A stretch of 64,000 nucleotides of DNA from Falsiroseomonas tokyonensis. Lineage in GTDB: Bacteria > Pseudomonadota > Alphaproteobacteria > Acetobacterales > Acetobacteraceae. Shown piece by piece: positions 45,691 through 54,696 of the stretch. The stretch is from assembly GCF_019024325.1 (NCBI RefSeq), contig NZ_JAFNJS010000004.1:186001-250000 (forward strand). Direction: 5' to 3'. The notes below the pieces were generated by a model. That model made no database searches. It was given only the letters and a program-made list of their open reading frames with translations, and was not told the origin of the DNA. A program made the translations under genes and the position numbers. The stretch's first letter is position 1. Each line of letters starts with the position of its first letter.

Positions 45691-46217
45691 GCGAGGACAG
45701 CGGCGTACTCGGCCAGCTGGCGCTGGGTTTTCTCGCCATCTCGCTGATCGCGGTGGGCGGCGGCATCGCGGTGGTGCCGGAGATGAACCGGCTGGTGGTG
45801 GATGTTCATGGCTGGATGAGCGATGCGCGCTTCGCCCAGCTTTTCGCGCTCGCCCAGGCGGCGCCCGGGCCCAATGTGCTGGTGGTGGGGCTGATCGGCT
45901 GGCATGTGGGCGGCCTCGCCGGGATGCTGGTGGCCACCCTGGCGATGACCGGCCCGGCCGGGCTGCTGGCCTTCGGCTTCTCCCGCATGCGCTCGCGGCT
46001 GGCCGGCGCCCGCTGGCTGCGGGTGACGGAGCGGGGCATGGTGCCGGTGGCGGTCGGCCTCATCTTCTCCTCCGGCGTCATCCTGACCCAGGCGGCGGCG
46101 GTGAACTGGCTGGCGCTGGCGGTCTCGGTGGGGTCCACGATCTTCGTCTGGCGCTCCAACCGGTCCCCGCTCTGGGTGCTGGCGGTGGGCGCGCTGATCG
46201 GCGCGATTTTCCTGTAG
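45687..46217 (+). CDS. Chromate transporter, C-terminal-type half protein
   Basis: A 176-residue second CHR half. FLAISLIAVGGGIAVVPEMNR is the opening helix, followed by GWMSDARFAQLFALAQAAPGPN. The start MSEDSG at 45687 overlaps the first half by ATGA; longer frames begin inside the partner gene. It forms a heterodimer candidate with the preceding product. The FAD-linked oxidase follows 24 bases downstream. Confidence 0.88.
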   Translation: MSEDSGVLGQLALGFLAISLIAVGGGIAVVPEMNRLVVDVHGWMSDARFAQLFALAQAAPGPNVLVVGLIGWHVGGLAGMLVATLAMTGPAGLLAFGFSRMRSRLAGARWLRVTERGMVPVAVGLIFSSGVILTQAAAVNWLALAVSVGSTIFVWRSNRSPLWVLAVGALIGAIFL

Positions 46218-46241
46218 CGGGTGATCCTGTAGGACTGCGCG

Positions 46242-47684
46242 ATGCCTGACACACTGAACGCCCCCCTCGCCACCCCGCCCGGCCTGCTCGAGGCGCTGGC
46301 CGAGCTGCTCGGCCCGCGCGGCATGCTGACGGCGCCGGAGGATCTGGCGCCGCATCTGTCCGACTGGCGGGCGCTGTATCGGGGCGCCACGCCCTGCGTG
46401 CTGCGGCCGGCGGAAACGGCGGAACTCGCCGCCGCCGTGAAGCTGTGCGCCGCGGCCGGGGTGCCGATGGTGCCCCAGGGGGGCAATACCTCCATGGTCG
46501 GCGGGGCGACGCCGGATGAATCCGGTCGGCAGATCGTGGTCAGCCTGTCCCGGCTGAACCGCATCCGCGCCCTCGACCCGGTGGACCTGACCATGACGGC
46601 GGAAGCCGGCGTGGTGCTGAAGCTGGCGCAGAACGCCGCCGCCGAGGCCGGCTGCCTGTTTCCCCTCAGCCTGGGCGCCGAGGGCACCGCCACCATCGGC
46701 GGCGTGCTGTCCACCAATGCCGGCGGCAATACCACCGTGCGCTACGGCAATGCGCGGGAGCTGATGCTGGGGCTGGAGGTGGTGCTGCCGGATGGGCAGG
46801 TCTGGGATGGGCTGCGCCGGCTGCGCAAGGACAATACCGGCTATGCGCTGCGCCACCTGTTCGTGGGCGCGGAGGGCACGCTGGGCTTCATCACCGCCGC
46901 CACGCTGCGCATGTTTCCCCGCCCACGCGATACGGCCCTGGCCTTCTGCGCCGTGGCGGATACGGATGCCGCCCTGGCCCTGTTCCGCCGCTTCCGCGAC
47001 CGGGACGAAAGCGCGGTGCGCGCCTTCGAATACATGTCCGGCGCCGGCGTCGATTTCTGCCTGAAGCACATCGAGGGGGTGACCCTGCCGGTGGAGACGC
47101 GGGCCGAGCATTATGTCCTGGTCGACCTTGCCTCCCCCCGCCCCGATGCGGGCCTGCGCGAGATGGCCGAGACCCTGCTGGGCGAGGCGATGGAGGCCGG
47201 CGAGGTGCTGGACGCGGTCCTCGCCGAATCCGAGGCCCAGGCCCAGAAATTGTGGAAGATCCGGGAGGAGCATCCCGAGGCGCAGAAGCGCGAGGGCGCC
47301 TCCGTGAAGAACGACGTCTCCGTCCCCGTCTCCCGCGTGCCGGAGATGATCCGACGCTGTTCCGAGGAATTGACGAAACTGATCCCGGGCAGCCGGCCGG
47401 TGCCCTTCGGCCATATCGGCGACGGCAATATCCACATGAACCTGGAACAGCCGGAGGGGATGGACCCCGCCGCCTTCCTGGCCCGCAGCCACGACATCAT
47501 GGATTGCGTGAATGCCGTGGTGCGGGAGATGGACGGGTCCTTCAGCGCCGAACACGGCATCGGCCGGCTGAAGACGGACATGATGCCCGAATGGCGCGGC
47601 GGCGCGGAGCTGGACACCATGCGCCGCATCAAGGCGGCGCTGGACCCCTGGGGCCTGATGAACCCGGGCAAGGTCTTTTTCTGA
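46242..47684 (+). CDS. FAD-linked oxidase (D-2-hydroxyacid dehydrogenase, GlcD/DLD type)
   Basis: A 480-residue flavoenzyme of the VAO/PCMH family. The FAD-binding domain has GVPMVPQGGNTSMVGGA and TIGGVLSTNAGGNTTVRYG, and the C-terminal FAD-oxidase domain ends FSAEHGIGRLKTDMMPEW with the catalytic PFGHIGDGNIHMN block. The best guess is D-lactate or D-2-hydroxyglutarate dehydrogenase. The lipoprotein gene begins across its stop codon in another frame. Confidence 0.9.
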   Translation: MPDTLNAPLATPPGLLEALAELLGPRGMLTAPEDLAPHLSDWRALYRGATPCVLRPAETAELAAAVKLCAAAGVPMVPQGGNTSMVGGATPDESGRQIVVSLSRLNRIRALDPVDLTMTAEAGVVLKLAQNAAAEAGCLFPLSLGAEGTATIGGVLSTNAGGNTTVRYGNARELMLGLEVVLPDGQVWDGLRRLRKDNTGYALRHLFVGAEGTLGFITAATLRMFPRPRDTALAFCAVADTDAALALFRRFRDRDESAVRAFEYMSGAGVDFCLKHIEGVTLPVETRAEHYVLVDLASPRPDAGLREMAETLLGEAMEAGEVLDAVLAESEAQAQKLWKIREEHPEAQKREGASVKNDVSVPVSRVPEMIRRCSEELTKLIPGSRPVPFGHIGDGNIHMNLEQPEGMDPAAFLARSHDIMDCVNAVVREMDGSFSAEHGIGRLKTDMMPEWRGGAELDTMRRIKAALDPWGLMNPGKVFF

Positions 47685-48430
47685 AGCCCTGGCTCGCCCT
47701 GCTGCTGCTGGCCGGCTGCGGCGCGCCGTCCCCGCCGGCGGCGCCACGCCCGGCCGATCCGGCACTCGCCGCCGCCACCTCCGTGGCGCAGCTGCGGTCC
47801 GGCGAATCGGCGCGCTGCCTGGCCACCGGCGGCGCCGTGCATGTGGGCGGCGGCCGCTTCGTGACGGCGGCGCATGTCGTGGATGGCTCCGCCCAGCGGC
47901 TGCGCGGGGTCTGCCCGCAAGGCGCCGGGCCCTTGGTGCTGGGCATCGCCGGCAGCCCCGCCCCGGCCCGGCTGCTGGCGGCCGGCCAGGACCGGATCGA
48001 CCGCGGCATCGGCCAGCGCTACCTGGACGGGGAGGATGTGGCGCTGCTGCGCCCGGTCGGGGCCTTCCCCAGCCTCGGCGCCGCCCGGCTTTGCGCCGGA
48101 CTGCCGCAGCCGGGGCAGCCGGCCCTGCTGGTCACGCCGCAGCGGGCCATCCGCACCCGGCTGCTGCCCCCGGTGGCCGACCCCGACCCGCGCTTCGGCG
48201 CCTATCTGGAGATCCCCGAGACCCTGCTGCCCGGCGAATCCGGCGGCGCGGTCTTCGAATCGGCCTCCGGCTGCCTGGCCGGCCTGGTCAGCCATCGGGA
48301 CGAGCCGGAGCGGGCCGGGTCCGGGCCGGCGCGCACCCGGCTGGTGCCGGCGCCGGTGATCGCCCGCTTCCTCGGCCGGGTGCCCCAAGGGGTGCCGCAA
48401 GGGGTGCACCTTGGGGTCACCGCACCGTGA
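47681..48430 (+). CDS. Trypsin-like serine protease lipoprotein; start uncertain
   Basis: About 249 residues. The N-terminus KPWLALLLLAGCGAP is a lipoprotein signal with lipobox LAGC, so the mature protein is probably lipid-anchored. The chymotrypsin fold is shown by FVTAAHVVDG (His), GEDVALLRP (Asp) and GESGGAVFES (Ser). No ATG, GTG or TTG lies just before the signal: the codon there is CTG (47681), overlapping the oxidase stop. The nearest in-frame ATG at 47591 would add 30 residues that look non-natural. The gene stays in frame throughout. Protease activity is predicted from the intact triad. Confidence 0.7.
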   Translation: MKPWLALLLLAGCGAPSPPAAPRPADPALAAATSVAQLRSGESARCLATGGAVHVGGGRFVTAAHVVDGSAQRLRGVCPQGAGPLVLGIAGSPAPARLLAAGQDRIDRGIGQRYLDGEDVALLRPVGAFPSLGAARLCAGLPQPGQPALLVTPQRAIRTRLLPPVADPDPRFGAYLEIPETLLPGESGGAVFESASGCLAGLVSHRDEPERAGSGPARTRLVPAPVIARFLGRVPQGVPQGVHLGVTAP

Positions 48431-48505
48431 GCGCCTGCCCGGCGCCACCCCCGCCGCTGGCGGGCGCTTTGCAGCCCGCCCCCTCCGGCTGGTAGAAGGG
48501 GCCGG

Positions 48506-49663
48506 ATGACACGGATCGACCGCTACATCCTGCGCCAGCTCACGGCCGCGCTGCTGGCCGTGACCTTCGGCCTGGCGGCGCTCGTCTGGCTGACCCAGTC
48601 GCTGCGCTTCATCGAGCTGGTGCTGGACCGCGGCCTGTCGCTGGCCGTTTTCGTCCAGCTCACGGGCCTGATGCTGCCGGGCTTCATCGCGGTGATCCTG
48701 CCGATCACCACCTTCGTCGTGGTGCTGTTCGTCTATGTGCGGATGAACACGGACCGGGAGCTGGTGGTGATGCGCGCCGCCGGCCTGTCGCAGCTCCGCC
48801 TCGGCCGTCCGGCGCTGCTGCTGGCCATGGCCTCGGTGGCCATCGGCTATGCGCTGAACCTCTGGCTGGTGCCGATGTCGCACACCGCCTTCCGCATCTG
48901 GCAATACGAGATCCGCAACGAAATGGCCGCGATCCTGGTGCAGGAGGGGGTGTTTTCCTCGGTCGGCGGCGACCTGACCGTCTATGCCAGGCTGCGCGAC
49001 CGGGACGGCACGCTGCGCGGCATCCTGGTGCATGACGCGCGGGAGGCCGGCGCGCCGGCCACCATCCTGGCCGAGGTCGGCCGCATCACCAACGGCCCCT
49101 ATGGGCCGCGCGTCACCCTGCAGAACGGCGTGCGCCAGCAGCTGGAACGGGTGCCGCCGCCGTCGGGATCCCCGCCCGGCACGCCGCCCACCATGCGGCT
49201 GTCGGTCCTCAGCTTCCAGGAGAACAGCGTCGACCTGGCCCGCGCCACGCGGCAGGAGGAGGTGCGTTTCCGAGACTCGCGGGAGCGCAGCGTGGTGGAG
49301 CTGCTGCACCCGGACCCGGCGGAACAGCTTCGCCCGCGGGAGCTGGCGCGCTTTGTGGGGGAGGCGCATCAGCGCCTGTCCTCCCCCCTCACCGCCCTCA
49401 CCTTCGCTTTGGTCGGCATGGCGGTGGCGCTGACCGGCCAGTTCCGTCGGCATGGCGGCGGGCTGCGGCTGGCGATCGGCGTCGGGCTGGTGGTCGGGCT
49501 GCTGGCGATGGGGCTGACCATCGGCAACCTGGCGACCCGCGACAATGCCTTCGTCTGGCTGATCTGGGCGCATGCCACCCTGCCCGGCGTGGTCGCCGCC
49601 TGGTGGCTGTTCGGCGCCCCCGGCCTGCCGCGCTTCCGCCCCGCCCCCCTCCAGCCTTCCTGA
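48506..49663 (+). CDS. lptF: LPS export ABC transporter permease LptF
   Basis: A 385-residue inner-membrane permease of the LptB2FG complex that extracts lipopolysaccharide from the inner membrane. Six transmembrane segments are split three and three around a periplasmic jellyroll domain (about 125-280). MTRIDRYILRQLTAALLAV is the typical start, and RELVVMRAAGLSQLRL the coupling helix. It begins the lptF-lptG-lptD-surA run; lptG follows after six bases. Confidence 0.93.
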   Translation: MTRIDRYILRQLTAALLAVTFGLAALVWLTQSLRFIELVLDRGLSLAVFVQLTGLMLPGFIAVILPITTFVVVLFVYVRMNTDRELVVMRAAGLSQLRLGRPALLLAMASVAIGYALNLWLVPMSHTAFRIWQYEIRNEMAAILVQEGVFSSVGGDLTVYARLRDRDGTLRGILVHDAREAGAPATILAEVGRITNGPYGPRVTLQNGVRQQLERVPPPSGSPPGTPPTMRLSVLSFQENSVDLARATRQEEVRFRDSRERSVVELLHPDPAEQLRPRELARFVGEAHQRLSSPLTALTFALVGMAVALTGQFRRHGGGLRLAIGVGLVVGLLAMGLTIGNLATRDNAFVWLIWAHATLPGVVAAWWLFGAPGLPRFRPAPLQPS

Positions 49664-49669
49664 TCCCGC

Positions 49670-50806
49670 ATGGTCCTCACCCCCACGCTGACCGGCTATG
49701 TGGCGCGCGGCTTCCTGCTGGCGACGCTGCTGGTGATGGCCGCGCTGACCGGGCTGGTCGCGCTGTTCGATTTCATCGAGCTGCTGCGCCGCGCCGCCAC
49801 CCGCCCCGGGGTCGGCTTCTCCATCCCGCTGGAGATCGCGGCCATGCGGCTGCCCTTCGTGGCGCTGCAGATCCTGCCCTTCGCCATCCTGCTGGGCGGC
49901 ATCATCGCCTTCTGGCGGCTGACGCGGTCCTCCGAGCTGATCGTGGCGCGCGCCGCCGGCATTTCCGCCTGGGGCTTCCTGACCGGGCCGCTGGTGGTGG
50001 CCGTGCTGCTGGGCATGCTGGGCACCTTCGGCATCTCGCCGATCTCCTCCGCCCTGCTGGCGCGGGCGGAGCGGCTGGATATGAGCTTCCTGCGCACCGG
50101 CGGCGGCCTGTCCTCGCTGGCGGGCGGGCGGCTCTGGCTGCGGCAGGCGGACCGGGCGCTGGACCCGCAGGGGGTGGCCATCATCTCCGGCCGGCCGGTC
50201 GCGATGCGCGACGGCACCGATCCGCTGCCGCGCGGCCCGCGCTTCGAGCTGCAGGAGGTGACCATCTGGCGCCTGTCCGGCGATGACCGGCCGCTGGCCC
50301 GGCTGGAGGCGCCGCGCGCCCGGCTCATCAACGGCGCCTGGGTGATGGAGGATGCGGTAAGCTTTGGCGCCGACCGGCTTGCCGGCCCGCCGCAGCGCGT
50401 CAGCCTGCCGACCGAGCTGACGCCCGACCGCATCCAGGACAGCTTCGCCTCGCCGGAGACCTTGGATTTCTGGGCCCTGCCCCGCTTCATCGCGGTGCTG
50501 GAGGAGGCGGGCTTTTCCGCCGTGCGCCACCGCATCCAGTTCCAGTCGCTGCTGGCCCTGCCGGTGCTGGCGCTGGGTATGGCCCTGCTTGCCGCCGGCT
50601 TCTCCATGCGCCAGACCCGCAGGGGCGGGGTGGCGCAGATGATCGGCGGCGGAGTCGCGGCCGGATTCGCGCTGTTCGTGCTGGACAGGGTGAGCAACGA
50701 GATGGGCGAGGCGGGGTCCCTGCCGGTGCTGCTGGCGGCCTGGGCACCCGCCCTGGCCGGCCTGCTGCTGGCGCTGGCGCTGCTGCTGCACCTGGAGGAT
50801 GGCTGA
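49670..50806 (+). CDS. lptG: LPS export ABC transporter permease LptG
   Basis: A 378-residue partner permease of LptF with the same 3+3 membrane layout. LTGYVARGFLLATLLVMAAL opens the first helix, SSELIVARAAGISAWGF is the coupling helix, and MRQTRRGGVAQMIGGGVAAGF is near the C-terminal membrane domain. The stop overlaps the lptD start by one base (TGATG). Confidence 0.93.
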   Translation: MVLTPTLTGYVARGFLLATLLVMAALTGLVALFDFIELLRRAATRPGVGFSIPLEIAAMRLPFVALQILPFAILLGGIIAFWRLTRSSELIVARAAGISAWGFLTGPLVVAVLLGMLGTFGISPISSALLARAERLDMSFLRTGGGLSSLAGGRLWLRQADRALDPQGVAIISGRPVAMRDGTDPLPRGPRFELQEVTIWRLSGDDRPLARLEAPRARLINGAWVMEDAVSFGADRLAGPPQRVSLPTELTPDRIQDSFASPETLDFWALPRFIAVLEEAGFSAVRHRIQFQSLLALPVLALGMALLAAGFSMRQTRRGGVAQMIGGGVAAGFALFVLDRVSNEMGEAGSLPVLLAAWAPALAGLLLALALLLHLEDG

Positions 50807-53184
50807 TGCCCGGACCCGCGCCATCGGGCCGTGTGCCCCAACGGCCATCCGGCCGTGTGCCCCAGCGGCCATCCGGCCGCGCGCCCAAGCTGCCGCCGCC
50901 GATCCGGCCCGTACTGCGGCCGGCGTCCCCGCACCTGCCGGCGGATCCGGTGCTTCCGGCGCCGCGCCCGGACCGGCTGCGCTTCGCCGGGCTGCTGGCG
51001 CTGACCGCCTTCGGCCTGCTGCTGGCCCCCAACGGGCCCGGCGCCCAACAGGGTAGCCCACCCAGTAGCCCCCAGGGGCTGATGGGCATCGGCAACCGCG
51101 GCGCCAATGACGGGCCGGTGACCTTCACGGCGGACGAGGTCGAATACGACCAGACCGAGAACCGGGTGACCGCCCGCGGCCGGGTGGAGGCCTGGCAGGG
51201 CGACCGCGTGCTGCGCGCCGATGAATTCACCTATGACCGCGACACCGGGGTCGCCACCGCCACCGGCAATGTCGCGCTGATCGAGCCCGATGGGCAGACG
51301 CTGTTCGCCGATCGGGTGGAGCTGACCGATGGCATGCGCGATGCGGCCATCGAGGGTATCCGCGGGCTGCTCGCCTCCAATGCAAGGGTGGCGGCGGCCG
51401 GCGGGCGGCGCACCGGCGGCACCGTCACCGACCTGGCGCGCGTGGTCTATTCCTCCTGCGACCTCTGCGCCGAGGATCCGACCCGCCCGCCGCTGTGGCA
51501 GCTGCGCGCCCGCATCGCGACGCTGGACAGCGTGGAACAGCGGGTGCGCTACCGGGATGCCTCGGTGCAGTTCGGCGGCGTGCCGCTGCTCTATGCGCCC
51601 TATTTCAGCCATGCCTCGCCGGATGCGCCGCGCGCCTCGGGCTTCCTCTCGCCGACGCTGGGGCAGACCCGCTTCCTCGGCGGCTTCATGGAGCTGCCCT
51701 ACTACTGGGCGATCGACGAAAGCTCCGACGCGACCATCAGCGTCACCGCCTCCACCGACCAGCTGCCGAATCTGGGCGGCGCCTATCGGCGGCGCTTCAA
51801 CAATGGCGAGGTGGCCTTCGAGGGCTCGATCGGCAATCTGGATGGCACCGATGCGGATGGCATCGGCGGGCATATCTTCTCCCAGGGCCGCTTCACGCTG
51901 GACGAGAACTGGCGCGCCGGCTTCGCGCTGAACCGCGCCTCCTCCCGCGAATATCTCCAGGCCTGGCGCTATGGCGCGCCGCGCGTGCTGACCACCACAG
52001 CCTATGCCGAGGGGTTCTGGGGCGCCGAGGGCTATGCGCGGATCGATACGCTGCTCTACCAGGGGCTGGATGCGGCCAATTCGACGGATCTGACGCCCTT
52101 CGTGCTGCCGCGCGGCTATGCCGACTACGTCTTCCCCAATGACAGTCTGGGCGGCCGCTTCACCGTCGATGCCTCCGCCTTCAGCCTGTTCCGCGCCAGC
52201 GGCACGGATACGCGGCGGATCGCCAGCCGCGCCACCTACGAATTGCCGCTGGTGGGCGACCTCGGCGATATCTGGACCTTCCGGACCCATGCCGATGTGG
52301 TGGGCGGCTGGGTCGATGGCCTGGCCCTGGCGCCGACCTTCGGCAATGCCGGCGGCGACGGCTTCTATGGCCGCGGCAATATCCGCACCGCCGTCGACTG
52401 GCGCATGCCCTTCCTGCGCAGCGCCGGCGAATACGGGTCCCAGATCATCGAGCCGCGGGTGCAGCTGGTCACCGGCCCGGCCACGGGCGCGCAGCTGCGC
52501 TTCCCGAACGAGGACAGCCTGGATTTCGAATTCACCGACGCCAACCTGTTCAGCCTGAACCGCTACCCCGGCCGCGATCGCTTCGAGGGCGGCACCCGGG
52601 CCGATGCGGCGCTGCGCGGCGCCTGGCTGTTCCCGAATGGCGGGCAGCTGGAGGGCCTGGCCGGGCGCTCCGTCCGCCTGGCGACGGATGAGACCTTCGC
52701 CGATGGCTCGGGCCTCGAGAACCGGTCCTCGGACTGGGTCGGGCGGGTGCGGCTGGCCCCTGTCCCCTGGCTGGAGCTGCTCGGCCGCGGCCGGCTGGAC
52801 AAGGACACCGGGGAGGGCCGGCTGTGGGACGGCACCGCCACCTTCTTCGGCGGGCCCTTCAGCCTGTCCGGCGGCTACCTGCTGACCAATCCGGCACCCA
52901 ATGTGACGACCCGGAAGCGGGAGGAATTCTCGCTCGGCGGGACCTTCCGGATCAACGAGAACTGGCGCGTCGGCCTGTTCGGCCGCTACGACATCGGCCT
53001 GGACCGGCCGGTGGCCGCCCAGGCTTCCGCCACCTATGAGGATGAGTGCTTCATCTTCGAGACGCGCTTCGTGCGCAGCTGGGCGGAGGATCCGACGACG
53101 CGGGCCGATTACACCGGCGGCACGCTGCTGCTGTTCCGCGTCGGGCTGAAGACGATCGGCGATTTCGGGCTGCGCGCGCTGTGA
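50806..53184 (+). CDS. lptD: Outer-membrane LPS-assembly protein LptD
   Basis: 792 residues as drawn. The OstA/LptA-like periplasmic domain (about 105-240) contains VTFTADEVEYDQTENRVTA, and the long C-terminal region is the LptD beta-barrel ending FRVGLKTIGDFGLRAL. The first 48 residues are a Pro/Arg-rich extension with three copies of PSGRVPQR (24-bp DNA repeats at about 50821-50890) before a signal peptide RLRFAGLLALTAFGLLLAP. A GTG at 50950 would start just before that signal and is an alternative. It receives LPS from LptA and inserts it in the outer leaflet. Confidence 0.92.
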   Translation: MPGPAPSGRVPQRPSGRVPQRPSGRAPKLPPPIRPVLRPASPHLPADPVLPAPRPDRLRFAGLLALTAFGLLLAPNGPGAQQGSPPSSPQGLMGIGNRGANDGPVTFTADEVEYDQTENRVTARGRVEAWQGDRVLRADEFTYDRDTGVATATGNVALIEPDGQTLFADRVELTDGMRDAAIEGIRGLLASNARVAAAGGRRTGGTVTDLARVVYSSCDLCAEDPTRPPLWQLRARIATLDSVEQRVRYRDASVQFGGVPLLYAPYFSHASPDAPRASGFLSPTLGQTRFLGGFMELPYYWAIDESSDATISVTASTDQLPNLGGAYRRRFNNGEVAFEGSIGNLDGTDADGIGGHIFSQGRFTLDENWRAGFALNRASSREYLQAWRYGAPRVLTTTAYAEGFWGAEGYARIDTLLYQGLDAANSTDLTPFVLPRGYADYVFPNDSLGGRFTVDASAFSLFRASGTDTRRIASRATYELPLVGDLGDIWTFRTHADVVGGWVDGLALAPTFGNAGGDGFYGRGNIRTAVDWRMPFLRSAGEYGSQIIEPRVQLVTGPATGAQLRFPNEDSLDFEFTDANLFSLNRYPGRDRFEGGTRADAALRGAWLFPNGGQLEGLAGRSVRLATDETFADGSGLENRSSDWVGRVRLAPVPWLELLGRGRLDKDTGEGRLWDGTATFFGGPFSLSGGYLLTNPAPNVTTRKREEFSLGGTFRINENWRVGLFGRYDIGLDRPVAAQASATYEDECFIFETRFVRSWAEDPTTRADYTGGTLLLFRVGLKTIGDFGLRAL

Positions 53185-53282
53185 CGGCCCGGCCCGCCCC
53201 CTTGCCTGCCCCCTGGCCTGCCAAGCTGTCGTAGATGGGCCGGGCGATTTCGCCTGGCCGGAAAATGCTCTAGGAACGCGCG

Positions 53283-54602
53283 ATGCGCCCCACCGCCCGA
53301 GCCCTGCTGCTGCTGTCCACCCTGGCCAGCGGCGCCATCACCGCCCTTCCCGCCCCCGCCTGGGCCCAGCGGGGCCTGGCGCCTGCGCCCGCGCCGGCGT
53401 CCCAGGTGAACCGCATCGTCGCCGTCATCAATGGCGACATCGTCACCCAGGCCGATGTCGATGGCCGCCGGCGGCTTTTCGCCCTGAATGCCGGGCTGAA
53501 CATGACGCCCGAGGTGCTGCAGCGCCTGACGCCGCAGGTCACCCGCCTGCTGGTGGATGAGCGCCTGCGCATGCAGGAGATCCAGCGCCGCCGGATCCCG
53601 GTCACCGACAACGACATCGCCACAGCTGTGGCCGAGCTGGAGCGCCGCAACGGCCTGCCCGCGGGCGGCCTGGTGGCCCAGCTGCGCCGCGCCGGGGTGG
53701 AGCCGCGCGTGCTGTACGACCAGCTGCGCGTGCAGATCGGCTGGGCGCGGCTGGTGCGCCAGCTGCTGGGGCCGCAGGCGGAGCCGAGCGAGGCCGAGGT
53801 GGCGGAGCTGATCGCCAGCCAGCGCGCCCGCACCGGACAGCCGGAATACCTGGTCAGCGAGATCTTCATCCCCGTCGACGATCCGACGGAGGAGGACGAG
53901 GTTCGCAGCTTCGTGGATGAGGTGGTGAGCCAGCTGCGCCGCGGCGTGCCCTTCCCCGTGGCGGCGACCCAGTTCAGCCAGTCCCAGACCGCGCTGCAGG
54001 GCGGCGACCTCGGCTGGGTGGGGGCGGAGGCGCTGGACCGGGAGGTGGCGGATGTAGTCCGCCAGATGCCGCCCGGCGCCATCGCCAACCCGATCCGCGT
54101 GCCCGGCGGCTTCCAGATCGTGGCCCTGCGCCAGAAGCGGGAGGTGGGGCGCGACATGGCCACCATCCTGACGCTGCGCCAGGCCTTCTTTCCCTTCTCC
54201 TCGCCGCTCGACCCCAACAATCCGACGCAGCAGCAGATCCAGACGGTGGAGCGGGCGCGCGCCCTTTCCGCCTCCGCCCGCAGCTGCGAGGCGGTGGAGG
54301 CCGCGGCGCGGGCGAATGGCAGCGGGCGCGACCCGGATCCGGGCGAGGTGCGGCTGGAAGGCGTGCAGCCGCCGCCGCTGCGCCAGCTGATCGCCGGCCT
54401 GCAGCCCGGCCGCGCCAGCCAGCCGGTGATCGCGCCCGATGGCGTGGCCGTCATCATGGTCTGCACGCGGGAGACGCGGAACCAGGCGGAGCTGACGCCG
54501 GACGCCGCCCGCGCCCAGCTGGTGCGCGACCGCGCCGAGCTGCTGTCCCGCCAGATCCAGCGCGACCTGCGCCGGCGCGCGCAGATCGAGATGCGCAGTT
54601 GA
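53283..54602 (+). CDS. surA: Periplasmic chaperone/peptidyl-prolyl isomerase SurA
   Basis: A 439-residue exported chaperone for outer-membrane proteins, including LptD. Signal peptide MRPTARALLLLSTLASGAI. The SurA N-domain has RIVAVINGDIVTQADVDGR and TRLLVDERLRMQEIQRR. A parvulin domain (about 195-290) contains YLVSEIFIPV and ALQGGDLGWV, followed by a diverged C-terminal region. It is placed next to its client lptD, as in many proteobacteria. Confidence 0.92.
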   Translation: MRPTARALLLLSTLASGAITALPAPAWAQRGLAPAPAPASQVNRIVAVINGDIVTQADVDGRRRLFALNAGLNMTPEVLQRLTPQVTRLLVDERLRMQEIQRRRIPVTDNDIATAVAELERRNGLPAGGLVAQLRRAGVEPRVLYDQLRVQIGWARLVRQLLGPQAEPSEAEVAELIASQRARTGQPEYLVSEIFIPVDDPTEEDEVRSFVDEVVSQLRRGVPFPVAATQFSQSQTALQGGDLGWVGAEALDREVADVVRQMPPGAIANPIRVPGGFQIVALRQKREVGRDMATILTLRQAFFPFSSPLDPNNPTQQQIQTVERARALSASARSCEAVEAAARANGSGRDPDPGEVRLEGVQPPPLRQLIAGLQPGRASQPVIAPDGVAVIMVCTRETRNQAELTPDAARAQLVRDRAELLSRQIQRDLRRRAQIEMRS

Positions 54603-54618
54603 AACCGCCGCCCCGCCC

Positions 54619-54662
54619 CAAAAGCCCTCTCCCCCCGAAGGGGGGGGAGGGTTGGGTGGGGG
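54619..54662. repeat. GC hairpin repeat, copy h (reverse orientation)
   Basis: AAAAGCCCTCTCCCCCC, loop GAAG, then GGGGGGGAGGGTTGGGTGGGG, i.e. the reverse complement layout of the family. It lies between surA and rsmA, in the position where pdxA is found in many related genomes. Confidence 0.6.
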
Positions 54663-54696
54663 GGGCCGCGCCGAATGATCGGGCCGGCGACAGCCC

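Noticed and set aside
47591-47680. ATG at 47591 as the start of the protease lipoprotein
   Set aside because: It would place 30 charged residues before the lipoprotein signal and lies wholly within the oxidase gene in another frame.
47111-51061. 1316-codon open frame on the minus strand
   Set aside because: Antisense to the oxidase, lipoprotein, lptF and lptG genes, all with clear motifs. It is a GC artefact.
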